Assembly: GCA_029721435.1 (NCBI GenBank)
Contig: CM056581.1
Span: forward strand, 71,100,712-71,164,711
Reading direction: 5' to 3'
Origin: Gymnothorax reevesii
Lineage: Eukaryota > Chordata > Actinopteri > Anguilliformes > Muraenidae
Length of the DNA stretch: 64,000 bases
The first letter of the stretch is position 1, and each line of letters opens with the position of its first letter. Of the stretch, positions 51,256 to 63,231 are shown in pieces. A program made the position numbers and the translations under genes. Below the pieces are notes generated by a model. The model did not search any database. It saw only the letters and a program-made list of their open reading frames with translations, and was not told the DNA's origin.

Positions 51256-53707
51256 TCACTCATGTTTGTCACTTTCCCACTGATTTACACACAGAATGAA
51301 AATTTTTGACATGCAGAAGTTAAAAAAAAGAAAGTTTTTAAAAAAGTGTATATCTTCACTACAGAGACTCATATTCACTTCCAATAGGCCATAAAAACAC
51401 ATTGGAAAAATGGATGGCATATATGCAGTGCAACAGTGATCTGAAGCATTTCCCAGGCCAGATACACGCAGAGATTCACATTCTGAGCTTAAAACCTCAA
51501 AGAAGCGTCTTTTCATGAAAGAGCGTATGGAGACAATATCAGCGCACTAGCTCGCTTCCTTAAGAAGATAGCAGCCAATTCACTCCTATTTAGTCATACA
51601 GTGAAAATTCACTCATGTTTGTCACTTTCCCACTGATTTACACACGGATTGAAACTTTTTGACAAGCAGAAGTAAAAAAAAAGAAAGTTTTTAAAAAAGT
51701 GCATATCTTCACTTCAGAGACTCATATTCACTTCCAATAGGCCATACAAGCAAATTGGACAAATTGCTGCCATATATGCAGTGCACAGTGATCTGAAGCA
51801 TTTCCCAGCCCAGATACACGAACAGATTCACTTTCTGAGCTTAAAACCTAGAAGAAGCGTGTTTTCATGAAAGAGCGTATGGAGACAATATCAGCGCTGT
51901 AGCTCGCTTCCCTAAGAAGATAGCAGCCAATTCACTCCTATTTAGTCATACAGTGAAAATTCACTCATGTTTGTCACTTTCCCACTGATTTACACACAGA
52001 ATGAAAATTTTTGACATGCAGAAGTTAAAAAAAAGAAAGTTTTTAAAAAAGTGTATATCTTCACTTCAGAGACTAATATTCACTTCCAATAGGCCATACA
52101 AGCACATTGGAAAAATTGGTGGCATATATGCAGTGCAACAGAGATCTGAAGCATTTCCCAGGCCAGATACACGCAGAGATTCACATTCTGAGCTTAAAAC
52201 CTCAAAGAAGCGTGTTTTCATGAAAGAGCGTATGGAGACAATATCAGCGCTGTAGCTCGCTTCCCTAAGAAGATAGCAGCCAATTCACTCCTATTTAGTC
52301 ATACAGTGAAAATTCACTCATGTTTGTCACTTTCCCACTGATTTACACACAGAATGAAAATTTTTGACATGCAGAAGTTAAAAAAAAGAAAGTTTTTAAA
52401 AAAGTGTATATCTTCACTACAGAGACTCATATTCACTTCCAATAGGCCATAAAAACACATTGGAAAAATGGATGGCATATATGCAGTGCCACAGTGATCT
52501 GAAGCATTTCCCAGGCCAGATACACGCAGAGATTCACATTCTGAGCTTAAAACCTCAAAGAAGCGTGTTTTCATGAAAGAGCGTATGGAGACAATATCAG
52601 CGCTCTAGCTCGCTTCCTTAAGAAGATAGAAGCCAATTCACTCCTATTTAGTCATACAGTGAAAATTCACTCATGTTTGTCACTTTCCCACTGATTTACA
52701 CACAGAATGAAAATTTTTGACATGCAGAAGTTAAAAAAGTGTATATCTTCACTACAGAGACTCATATTCACTTCCAATAGGCCATAAAAACACATTGGAA
52801 AAATGGATGGCATATATGCAGTGCAACAGTGATCTGAAGCATTTCCCAGGCCAGATACACGCAGAGATTCACATTCTGAGCTTAAAACCTCAAAGAAGCG
52901 TGTTTTCATGAAAGAGCGTATGGAGACAATATCAGCGCTCTCGGTCGCTTCCTTAAGAAGATAGCAGCCAATTCACTCCTATTTAGTCATACAGTGAAAA
53001 TTCACTCATGTTTGTCACTTTCCCACTGATTTACACACAGAATGAAAATTTTTGACATGCAGAAGTTAAAAAAAAGAAAGTTTTTAAAAAAGTGTATATC
53101 TTCACTACAGAGACTCATATTCACTTCCAATAGGCCATAAAAACACATTGGAAAAATGGATGGCATATATGCAGTGCAACAGTGATCTGAAGCATTTCCC
53201 AGGCCAGATACACGCAGAGATTCACATTCTGAGCTTAAAACCTCAAAGAAGCGTGTTTTCATGAAAGAGCGTATGGAGACAATATCAGCGCTCTAGCTCG
53301 CTTCCTTAAGAAGATAGAAGCCAATTCACTCCTATTTAGTCATACAGTGAAAATTCACTCATGTTTGTCACTTTCCCACTGATTTACACACAGAATGAAA
53401 ATTTTTGACACGCAGAAGTTAAAAAAAAGAAAGTTTTTAAAAAAGTGTATATCTTCACTACAGAGACTCATATTCACTTCCAATAGGCCATAAAAACATA
53501 TTGGAAAAATGGATGGCATATATGCAGTGCAACAGTGATCTGAAGCATTTCCCAGGCCAGATACACGCAGAGATTCACATTCTGAGCTTAAAACCTCAAA
53601 GAAGCGTGTTTTCATGAAAGAGCGTATGGAGACAATATCAGCGCTCTAGCTCGCTTCCTTAAGAAGATAGCAGCCAATTCACTCCTATTTAGTCATACAG
53701 TGAAAAT
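51256..53707 (+). repeat. Seven-monomer cassette, copy 2
   Basis: Order A GTCTTTTC, B, D, A-G, A (335 bp), A, A GACACG, as at 28681-31150. It is shorter because of the 18-bp deletion in its fifth monomer. Confidence 0.88.
52667..53001 (+). repeat. 335-bp A monomer with 18-bp deletion
   Basis: Just after GCAGAAGTT, about 52733, the A-run, GAAAG and T-run collapse to a single AAAAAAG before TGTATATC. The two A-runs share the sequence that remains, so the loss fits slippage or microhomology-mediated deletion. The reverse frame stays open but is six codons shorter. It is the only large indel in the window. Confidence 0.93.
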
Positions 53708-56700
53708 TCACTCATGTTTGTCACTTTCCCACTGATTTACACACAGAATGAAAATTTTTGACATGCAGAAGTTAAAAAAAAGAAAGTTTTTAAAAAAGTG
53801 TATATCTTCTCTACAGAGACTCATATTCACTTCCAATAGGCCATAAAAACACATTGGAAAAATGGATGGCATATATGCAGTGCAACAGTGATCTGAAGCA
53901 TTTCCCAGGCCAGATACACGCAGAGATTCACATTCTGAGCTTAAAACCTCAAAGAAGCGTGTTTTCATGAAAGAGCGTATGGAGACAATATCAGCGCTCT
54001 AGCTCGCTTCCTTAAGAAGATAGAAGCCAATTCACTCCTATTTAGTCATACAGTGAAAATTCACTCATGTTTGTCACTTTCCCACTGATTTACACACAGA
54101 ATGAAAATTTTTGACACGCAGAAGTTAAAAAAAAGAAAGTTTTTAAAAAAGTGTATATCTTCACTTCAGAGACTAATATTCACTTCCAATAGGCCATACA
54201 AGCACATTGGAAAAATTGGTGGCATATATGCAGTGCAACAGAGATCTGAAGCATTTCCCAGGCCAGATACACGCAGAGATTCACATTCTGAGCTTAAAAC
54301 CTCAAAGAAGCGTGTTTTCATGAAAGAGCGTATGGAGACAATATCAGCGCTCTAGCTCGCTTCCTTAAGAAGATAGCAGCCAATTCACTCCGATTTAGTC
54401 ATACAGTGAAAATTCACTCATGTTTGTCACTTTCCCACTGATTTACACACAGAATGAAAATTTTTGACATGCAGAAGTTAAAAAAAAGAAAGTTTTTAAA
54501 AAAGTGTATATCTTCACTACAGAGACTCATATTCACTTCCAATAGGCCATAAAAACACATTGGAAAAATGGATGGCATATATGCAGTGCAACAGTGATCT
54601 GAAGCATTTCCCAGGCCAGATACACGCAGAGATTCACATTCTGAGCTTAAAACCTCAAAGAAGCGTGTTTTCATGAAAGAGCGTATGGAGACAATATCAG
54701 CGCTCTAGCTCGCTTCCTTAAGAAGATAGAAGCCAATTCACTCCTATTTAGTCATACAGTGAAAATTCACTCATGTTTGTCACTTTCCCACTGATTTACA
54801 CACAGAATGAAAATTTTTGACACGCAGAAGTTAAAAAAAAGAAAGTTTTTAAAAAAGTGTATATCTTCACTACAGAGACTCATATTCACTTCCAATAGGC
54901 CATAAAAACACATTGGAAAAATGGATGGCATATATGCAGTGCAACAGTGATCTCAAGCATTTCCCAGGCCAGATACACGCAGAGATTCACATTCTGAGCT
55001 TAAAACCTCAAAGAAGCGTGTTTTCATGAAAGAGCGTATGGAGACAATATCAGCGCTCTAGCTCGCTTCCTTAAGAAGATAGCAGCCAATTCACTCCTAT
55101 TTAGTCATACAGTGAAAATTCACTCATGTTTGTCACTTTCCCACTGATTTACACACGGATTGAAACTTTTTGACAAGCAGAAGTAAAAAAAAAGAAAGTT
55201 TTTAAAAAAGTGCATATCTTCACTTCAGAGACTCATATTCACTTCCAATAGGCCATACAAGCAAATTGGACAAATTGCTGCCATATATGCAGTGCACAGT
55301 GATCTGAAGCATTTCCCAGCCCAGATACACGAACAGATTCACTTTCTGAGCTTAAAACCTAGAAGAAGCGTGTTTTCATGAAAGAGCGTATGGAGACAAT
55401 ATCAGCGCTCTAGCTCGCTTCCTTAAGAAGATAGCAGCCAATTCACTCCTATTTAGTCATACAGTGAAAATTCACTCATGTTTGTCACTTTCCCACTGAT
55501 TTACACACAGAATGAAAATTTTGGACATGCAGAAGTTAAAAAAAAGAAAGTTTTTAAAAAAGTGTATATCCTCACTTCAGAGACTAATATTCACTTCCAA
55601 TAGGCCATACAAGCACATTGGAAAAATTGGTGGCATATATGCAGTGCAACAGAGATCTGAAGCATTTCCCAGGCCAGATACACGCAGAGATTCACATTCT
55701 GAGCTTAAAACCTCAAAGAAGCGTGTTTTCATGAAAGAGCGTATGGAGACAATATCAGCGCTCTAGCTCGCTTCCCTAAGAAGATAGCAGCCAATTCACT
55801 CCTATTTAGTCATACAGTGAAAATTCACTCATGTTTGTCACTTTCCCACTGATTTACACACAGAATGAAAATCTTTGACATGCAGAAGTTAAAAAAAAGA
55901 AAGTTTTTAAAAAAGTGTATATCTTCACTACAGAGACTCATATTCACTTCCAATAGGCCATAAAAACACATTGGAAAAATGGATGGCATATATGCAGTGC
56001 AACAGTGATCTGAAGCATTTCCCAGGCCAGATACACGCAGAGATTCACATTCTGAGCTTAAAACCTCAAAGTAGCGTGTTTTCATGAAAGAGCGTATGGA
56101 GACAATATCAGCGCTCTAGGTCGCTTCCTTAAGAAGATAGCAGCCAATTCACTCCTATTTAGTCATACAGTGAAAATTCACTCATGTTTGTCACTTTCCC
56201 ACTGATTTACACAGAATGAAAATTTTTGACATGCAGAAGTTAAAAAAAAGAAAGTTTTTAAAAAAGTGTATATCTTCATTACAGAGACTCATATTCACTT
56301 CCAATAGGCCATAAAAACACATTGGAAAAATGGATGGCATATATGCAGTGCAACAGTGATCTGAAGCATTTCCCAGGCCAGATACACGCAGAGATTCACA
56401 TTCTGAGCTTAAAACCTCAAAGTAGCGTGTTTTCATGAAAGAGCGTATGGAGACAATATCAGCGCTCTAGGTCGCTTCCTTAAGAAGATAGCAGCCAATT
56501 CACTCCTATTTAGTCATACAGTGAAAATTCACTCATGTTTGTCACTTTCCCACTGATTTACACACAGAATGAAAATTTTTGACATGCAGAAGTTAAAAAA
56601 AAGAAAGTTTTTAAAAAAGTGTATATCTTCACTACAGAGACTCACATTCACTTCCAATAGGCCATACAAGCAAATAGGACAAATTGCTGCCATATATGCA

Positions 56701-57938
56701 GTGCACAGTGATCTGAAGCATTTCCCAGCCCAGATACACGAACAGATTCACTTTCTGAGATTAAAACCTAGAAGATGCGTGTTTTCATGAAAGAGCGTAT
56801 GGAGACAATATCAGCGCTCTAGCTCGCTTCCTTAAGAAGATAGCAGCCAATTCATTCCTATTTAGTCATACAGTGAAAATTCACTCATGTTTGTCACTTT
56901 CCCACTGATTTACACACAGAATGAAAATTTTTGACATGCAGAAGTTAAAAAAAAGAAAGTTTTTAAAAAAGTGTATATCTTCACGACAGAGACTCATATT
57001 CACTTCCAATAGGCCATAAAAACACATTGGAAAAATGGATGGCATATATGCAGTGCAACAGTGATCTGAAGCATTTCCCAGGCCAGATACACGCAGAGAT
57101 TCACATTCTGAGCTTAAAACCTCAAAGAAGCGTGTTTTCATGAAAGAGCGTATGGAGACAATATCAGCGCTCTAGCTCGCTTCCTTAAGAAGATAGCAGC
57201 CAATTCACTCCTATTTAGTCATACAGTGAAAATTCACTCATGTTTGTCACTTTCCCACTGATTTACACACAGAATGAAAATTTTTGACATGCAGAAGTTA
57301 AAAAAAAGAAAGTTTTTAAAAAAGTGTATATCTTCACTACAGAGACTCATATTCACTTCCAATAGGCCATAAAAACACATTGGAAAAATGGATGGCATAT
57401 ATGCAGTGCAACAGTGATCTGAAGCATTTCCCAGGCCAGATACACGCAGAGATTCACATTCTGAGCTTAAAACCTCAAAGAAGCGTGTTTTCATGAAAGA
57501 GCGTATGGAGACAATATCAGCGCTCTAGCTCGCTTCCTTAAGAAGATAGCAGCCAATTCACTCCTATTTAGTCATACAGTGAAAATTCACTCATGTTTGT
57601 CACTTTCCCACTGATTTACACACGGATTGAAACTTTTTGACAAGCAGAAGTAAAAAAAAAGAAAGTTTTTAAAAAAGTGCATATCTTCACTTCAGAGACT
57701 CATATTCACTTCCAATAGGCCATACAAGCAAATTGGACAAATTGCTGCCATATATGCAGTGCACAGTGATCTGACGCATTTCCCAGCCCAGATACACGAA
57801 CAGATTCACTTTCTGAGCTTAAAACCTAGAAGAAGCGTGTTTTCATGAAAGAGCGTATGGAGACAATATCAGCGCTCTAGCTCGCTTCCTTAAGAAGATA
57901 GCAGCCAATTCACTCCTATTTAGTCATACAGTGAAAAT

Positions 57939-60408
57939 TCACTCATGTTTGTCACTTTCCCACTGATTTACACACAGAATGAAAATTTTTGACATGCAGA
58001 AGTTAAAAAAAAGAAAGTTTTTAAAAAAGTGTATATCTTCACTACAGAGACTCATATTCACTTCCAATAGGCCATAAAAACACATTGGAAAAATGGATGG
58101 CATATATGCAGTGCAACAGTGATCTGAAGCATTTCCCAGGCCAGATACACGCAGAGATTCACATTCTGAGCTTAAAACCTCAAAGAAGCGTCTTTTCATG
58201 AAAGAGCGTATGGAGACAATATCAGCGCTCTAGCTCGCTTCCTTAAGAAGATAGCAGCCAATTCACTCCTATTTAGTCATACAGTGAAAATTCACTCATG
58301 TTTGTCACTTTCCCACTGATTTACACACGGATTGAAACTTTTTGACAAGCAGAAGTAAAAAAAAAGAAAGTTTTTAAAAAAGTGCATATCTTCACTTCAG
58401 AGACTCATATTCACTTCCAATAGGCCATACAAGCAAATTGGACAAATTGCTGCCATATATGCAGTGCACAGTGATCTGAAGCATTTCCCAGCCCAGATAC
58501 ACGAACAGATTCACTTTCTGAGCTTAAAACCTAGAAGAAGCGTGTTTTCATGAAAGAGCGTATGGAGACAATATCAGCGCTCTAGCTCGCTTCCCTAAGA
58601 AGATAGCAGCCAATTCACTCCTATTTAGTCATACAGTGAAAATTCACTCATGTTTGTCACTTTCCCACTGATTTACACACAGAATGAAAATTTTTGACAT
58701 GCAGAAGTTAAAAAAAAGAAAGTTTTTAAAAAAGTGTATATCTTCACTTCAGAGACTAATATTCACTTCCAATAGGCCATACAAGCACATTGGAAAAATT
58801 GGTGGCATATATGCAGTGCAACAGAGATCTGAAGCATTTCCCAGGCCAGATACACGCAGAGATTCACATTCTGAGCTTAAAACCTCAAAGAAGCGTGTTT
58901 TCATGAAAGAGCGTATGGAGACAATATCAGCGCTCTAGCTCGCTTCCCTAAGAAGATAGCAGCCAATTCACTCCTATTTAGTCATACAGTGAAAATTCAC
59001 TCATGTTTGTCACTTTCCCACTGATTTACACACAGAATGAAAATTTTTGACATGCAGAAGTTAAAAAAAAGAAAGTTTTTAAAAAAGTGTATATCTTCAC
59101 TACAGAGACTCATATTCACTTCCAATAGGCCATAAAAACACATTGGAAAAATGGATGGCATATATGCAGTGCCACAGTGATCTGAAGCATTTCCCAGGCC
59201 AGATACACGCAGAGATTCACATTCTGAGCTTAAAACCTCAAAGAAGCGTGTTTTCATGAAAGAGCGTATGGAGACAATATCAGCGCTCTAGCTCGCTTCC
59301 TTAAGAAGATAGAAGCCAATTCACTCCTATTTAGTCATACAGTGAAAATTCACTCATGTTTGTCACTTTCCCACTGATTTACACACAGAATGAAAATTTT
59401 TGACATGCAGAAGTTAAAAAAAAGAAAGTTTTTAAAAAAGTGTATATCTTCACTACAGAGACTCATATTCACTTCCAATAGGCCATAAAAACACATTGGA
59501 AAAATGGATGGCATATATGCAGTGCAACAGTGATCTGAAGCATTTCCCAGGCCAGATACACGCAGAGATTCACATTCTGAGCTTAAAACCTCAAAGAAGC
59601 GTGTTTTCATGAAAGAGCGTATGGAGACAATATCAGCGCTCTAGGTCGCTTCCTTAAGAAGATAGAAGCCAATTCACTCCTATTTAGTCATACAGTGAAA
59701 ATTCACTCATGTTTGTCACTTTCCCACTGATTTACACACAGAATGAAAATTTTTGACATGCAGAAGTTAAAAAAAAGAAAGTTTTTAAAAAAGTGTATAT
59801 CTTCACTACAGAGACTCATATTCACTTCCAATAGGCCATAAAAACACATTGGAAAAATGGATGGCATATATGCAGTGCAACAGTGATCTGAAGCATTTCC
59901 CAGGCCAGATACACGCAGAGATTCACATTCTGAGCTTAAAACCTCAAAGAAGCGTGTTTTCATGAAAGAGCGTATGGAGACAATATCAGCGCTCTAGCTC
60001 GCTTCCTTAAGAAGATAGAAGCCAATTCACTCCTATTTAGTCATACAGTGAAAATTCACTCATGTTTGTCACTTTCCCACTGATTTACACACAGAATGAA
60101 AATTTTTGACACGCAGAAGTTAAAAAAAAGAAAGTTTTTAAAAAAGTGTATATCTTCACTACAGAGACTCATATTCACTTCCAATAGGCCATAAAAACAC
60201 ATTGGAAAAATGGATGGCATATATGCAGTGCAACAGTGATCTGAAGCATTTCCCAGGCCAGATACACGCAGAGATTCACATTCTGAGCTTAAAACCTCAA
60301 AGAAGCGTGTTTTCATGAAAGAGCGTATGGAGACAATATCAGCGCTCTAGCTCGCTTCCTTAAGAAGATAGCAGCCAATTCACTCCTATTTAGTCATACA
60401 GTGAAAAT
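57939..60408 (+). repeat. Seven-monomer cassette, copy 3
   Basis: Order A GTCTTTTC, B, D, A-G, A ending CTAGGTCG, A, A GACACG. It has the same length (2470 bp) as the copy at 28681-31150. Its last five members are immediately repeated. Confidence 0.88.
58644..60408 (+). repeat. Five-monomer unit, tandem copy a (1765 bp)
   Basis: Order D, A-G, A with CTAGGTCG tail, A, A GACACG. The next 1765 bp repeat it exactly in order and markers, an unequal-exchange duplication not present in copy 1 of the long repeat. Confidence 0.9.
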
Positions 60409-62173
60409 TCACTCATGTTTGTCACTTTCCCACTGATTTACACACAGAATGAAAATTTTTGACATGCAGAAGTTAAAAAAAAGAAAGTTTTTAAAAAAGT
60501 GTATATCTTCACTTCAGAGACTAATATTCACTTCCAATAGGCCATACAAGCACATTGGAAAAATTGGTGGCATATATGCAGTGCAACAGAGATCTGAAGC
60601 ATTTCCCAGGCCAGATACACGCAGAGATTCACATTCTGAGCTTAAAACCTCAAAGAAGCGTGTTTTCATGAAAGAGCGTATGGAGACAATATCAGCGCTC
60701 TAGCTCGCTTCCCTAAGAAGATAGCAGCCAATTCACTCCTATTTAGTCATACAGTGAAAATTCACTCATGTTTGTCACTTTCCCACTGATTTACACACAG
60801 AATGAAAATTTTTGACATGCAGAAGTTAAAAAAAAGAAAGTTTTTAAAAAAGTGTATATCTTCACTACAGAGACTCATATTCACTTCCAATAGGCCATAA
60901 AAACACATTGGAAAAATGGATGGCATATATGCAGTGCCACAGTGATCTGAAGCATTTCCCAGGCCAGATACACGCAGAGATTCACATTCTGAGCTTAAAA
61001 CCTCAAAGAAGCGTGTTTTCATGAAAGAGCGTATGGAGACAATATCAGCGCTCTAGCTCGCTTCCTTAAGAAGATAGAAGCCAATTCACTCCTATTTAGT
61101 CATACAGTGAAAATTCACTCATGTTTGTCACTTTCCCACTGATTTACACACAGAATGAAAATTTTTGACATGCAGAAGTTAAAAAAAAGAAAGTTTTTAA
61201 AAAAGTGTATATCTTCACTACAGAGACTCATATTCACTTCCAATAGGCCATAAAAACACATTGGAAAAATGGATGGCATATATGCAGTGCAACAGTGATC
61301 TGAAGCATTTCCCAGGCCAGATACACGCAGAGATTCACATTCTGAGCTTAAAACCTCAAAGAAGCGTGTTTTCATGAAAGAGCGTATGGAGACAATATCA
61401 GCGCTCTAGGTCGCTTCCTTAAGAAGATAGAAGCCAATTCACTCCTATTTAGTCATACAGTGAAAATTCACTCATGTTTGTCACTTTCCCACTGATTTAC
61501 ACACAGAATGAAAATTTTTGACATGCAGAAGTTAAAAAAAAGAAAGTTTTTAAAAAAGTGTATATCTTCACTACAGAGACTCATATTCACTTCCAATAGG
61601 CCATAAAAACACATTGGAAAAATGGATGGCATATATGCAGTGCAACAGTGATCTGAAGCATTTCCCAGGCCAGATACACGCAGAGATTCACATTCTGAGC
61701 TTAAAACCTCAAAGAAGCGTGTTTTCATGAAAGAGCGTATGGAGACAATATCAGCGCTCTAGCTCGCTTCCTTAAGAAGATAGAAGCCAATTCACTCCTA
61801 TTTAGTCATACAGTGAAAATTCACTCATGTTTGTCACTTTCCCACTGATTTACACACAGAATGAAAATTTTTGACACGCAGAAGTTAAAAAAAAGAAAGT
61901 TTTTAAAAAAGTGTATATCTTCACTACAGAGACTCATATTCACTTCCAATAGGCCATAAAAACACATTGGAAAAATGGATGGCATATATGCAGTGCAACA
62001 GTGATCTGAAGCATTTCCCAGGCCAGATACACGCAGAGATTCACATTCTGAGCTTAAAACCTCAAAGAAGCGTGTTTTCATGAAAGAGCGTATGGAGACA
62101 ATATCAGCGCTCTAGCTCGCTTCCTTAAGAAGATAGCAGCCAATTCACTCCTATTTAGTCATACAGTGAAAAT
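60409..62173 (+). repeat. Five-monomer unit, tandem copy b (1765 bp)
   Basis: Starts 60409 D, 60762 A-G, 61115, 61468, 61821. It is followed by the CTTCTCTAC unit, as the equivalent block is in copy 1 of the long repeat, so the insertion point is inside the older order. Confidence 0.9.
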
Positions 62174-63231
62174 TCACTCATGTTTGTCACTTTCCCACTG
62201 ATTTACACACAGAATGAAAATTTTTGACATGCAGAAGTTAAAAAAAAGAAAGTTTTTAAAAAAGTGTATATCTTCTCTACAGAGACTCATATTCACTTCC
62301 AATAGGCCATAAAAACACATTGGAAAAATGGATGGCATATATGCAGTGCAACAGTGATCTGAAGCATTTCCCAGGCCAGATACACGCAGAGATTCACATT
62401 CTGAGCTTAAAACCTCAAAGAAGCGTGTTTTCATGAAAGAGCGTATGGAGACAATATCAGCGCTCTAGCTCGCTTCCTTAAGAAGATAGAAGCCAATTCA
62501 CTCCTATTTAGTCATACAGTGAAAATTCACTCATGTTTGTCACTTTCCCACTGATTTACACACAGAATGAAAATTTTTGACACGCAGAAGTTAAAAAAAA
62601 GAAAGTTTTTAAAAAAGTGTATATCTTCACTACAGAGACTCATATTCACTTCCAATAGGCCATAAAAACACATTGGAAAAATGGATGGCATATATGCAGT
62701 GCAACAGTGATCTCAAGCATTTCCCAGGCCAGATACACGCAGAGATTCACATTCTGAGCTTAAAACCTCAAAGAAGCGTGTTTTCATGAAAGAGCGTATG
62801 GAGACAATATCAGCGCTCTAGCTCGCTTCCTTAAGAAGATAGCAGCCAATTCACTCCTATTTAGTCATACAGTGAAAATTCACTCATGTTTGTCACTTTC
62901 CCACTGATTTACACACGGATTGAAACTTTTTGACAAGCAGAAGTAAAAAAAAAGAAAGTTTTTAAAAAAGTGCATATCTTCACTTCAGAGACTCATATTC
63001 ACTTCCAATAGGCCATACAAGCAAATTGGACAAATTGCTGCCATATATGCAGTGCACAGTGATCTGAAGCATTTCCCAGCCCAGATACACGAACAGATTC
63101 ACTTTCTGAGCTTAAAACCTAGAAGAAGCGTGTTTTCATGAAAGAGCGTATGGAGACAATATCAGCGCTCTAGCTCGCTTCCTTAAGAAGATAGCAGCCA
63201 ATTCACTCCTATTTAGTCATACAGTGAAAAT

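Larger units (their letters stand above)
48435..55471 (+). repeat. Long higher-order repeat, copy 1 (20 monomers, 7037 bp)
   Basis: Order D (48435), A AATCTTTG (48788), A 2-bp deletion (49141), C (49493), A, A, A, B (50904), A GTCTTTTC (51256), B (51609), D (51961), A-G (52314), A 335 bp (52667), A (53002), A GACACG (53355), A CTTCTCTAC (53708), D with GACACG (54061), A (54414), A with GACACG and GATCTCAAG (54767), B (55120). Private changes include GCGCACTAG (51541), GCGCTGTAG near 51895 and 52247, CTCTCGGTCG near 52940 and CCGATTTAG near 54390. Confidence 0.9.
55472..63231 (+). repeat. Long higher-order repeat, copy 2 (22 monomers, 7760 bp)
   Basis: Order D (55472), A AATCTTTG (55825), A 2-bp deletion (56178), C (56529), A CACGACAG (56881), A (57234), B (57587), A GTCTTTTC (57939), B (58292), D (58644), A-G (58997), A (59350), A (59703), A GACACG (60056), D (60409), A-G (60762), A (61115), A (61468), A GACACG (61821), A CTTCTCTAC (62174), A GACACG/GATCTCAAG (62527), B (62880). 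Versus copy 1 it lacks one A after C, has a second copy of the D-to-GACACG five-mer, and lacks the D and A that follow CTTCTCTAC. Confidence 0.9.
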
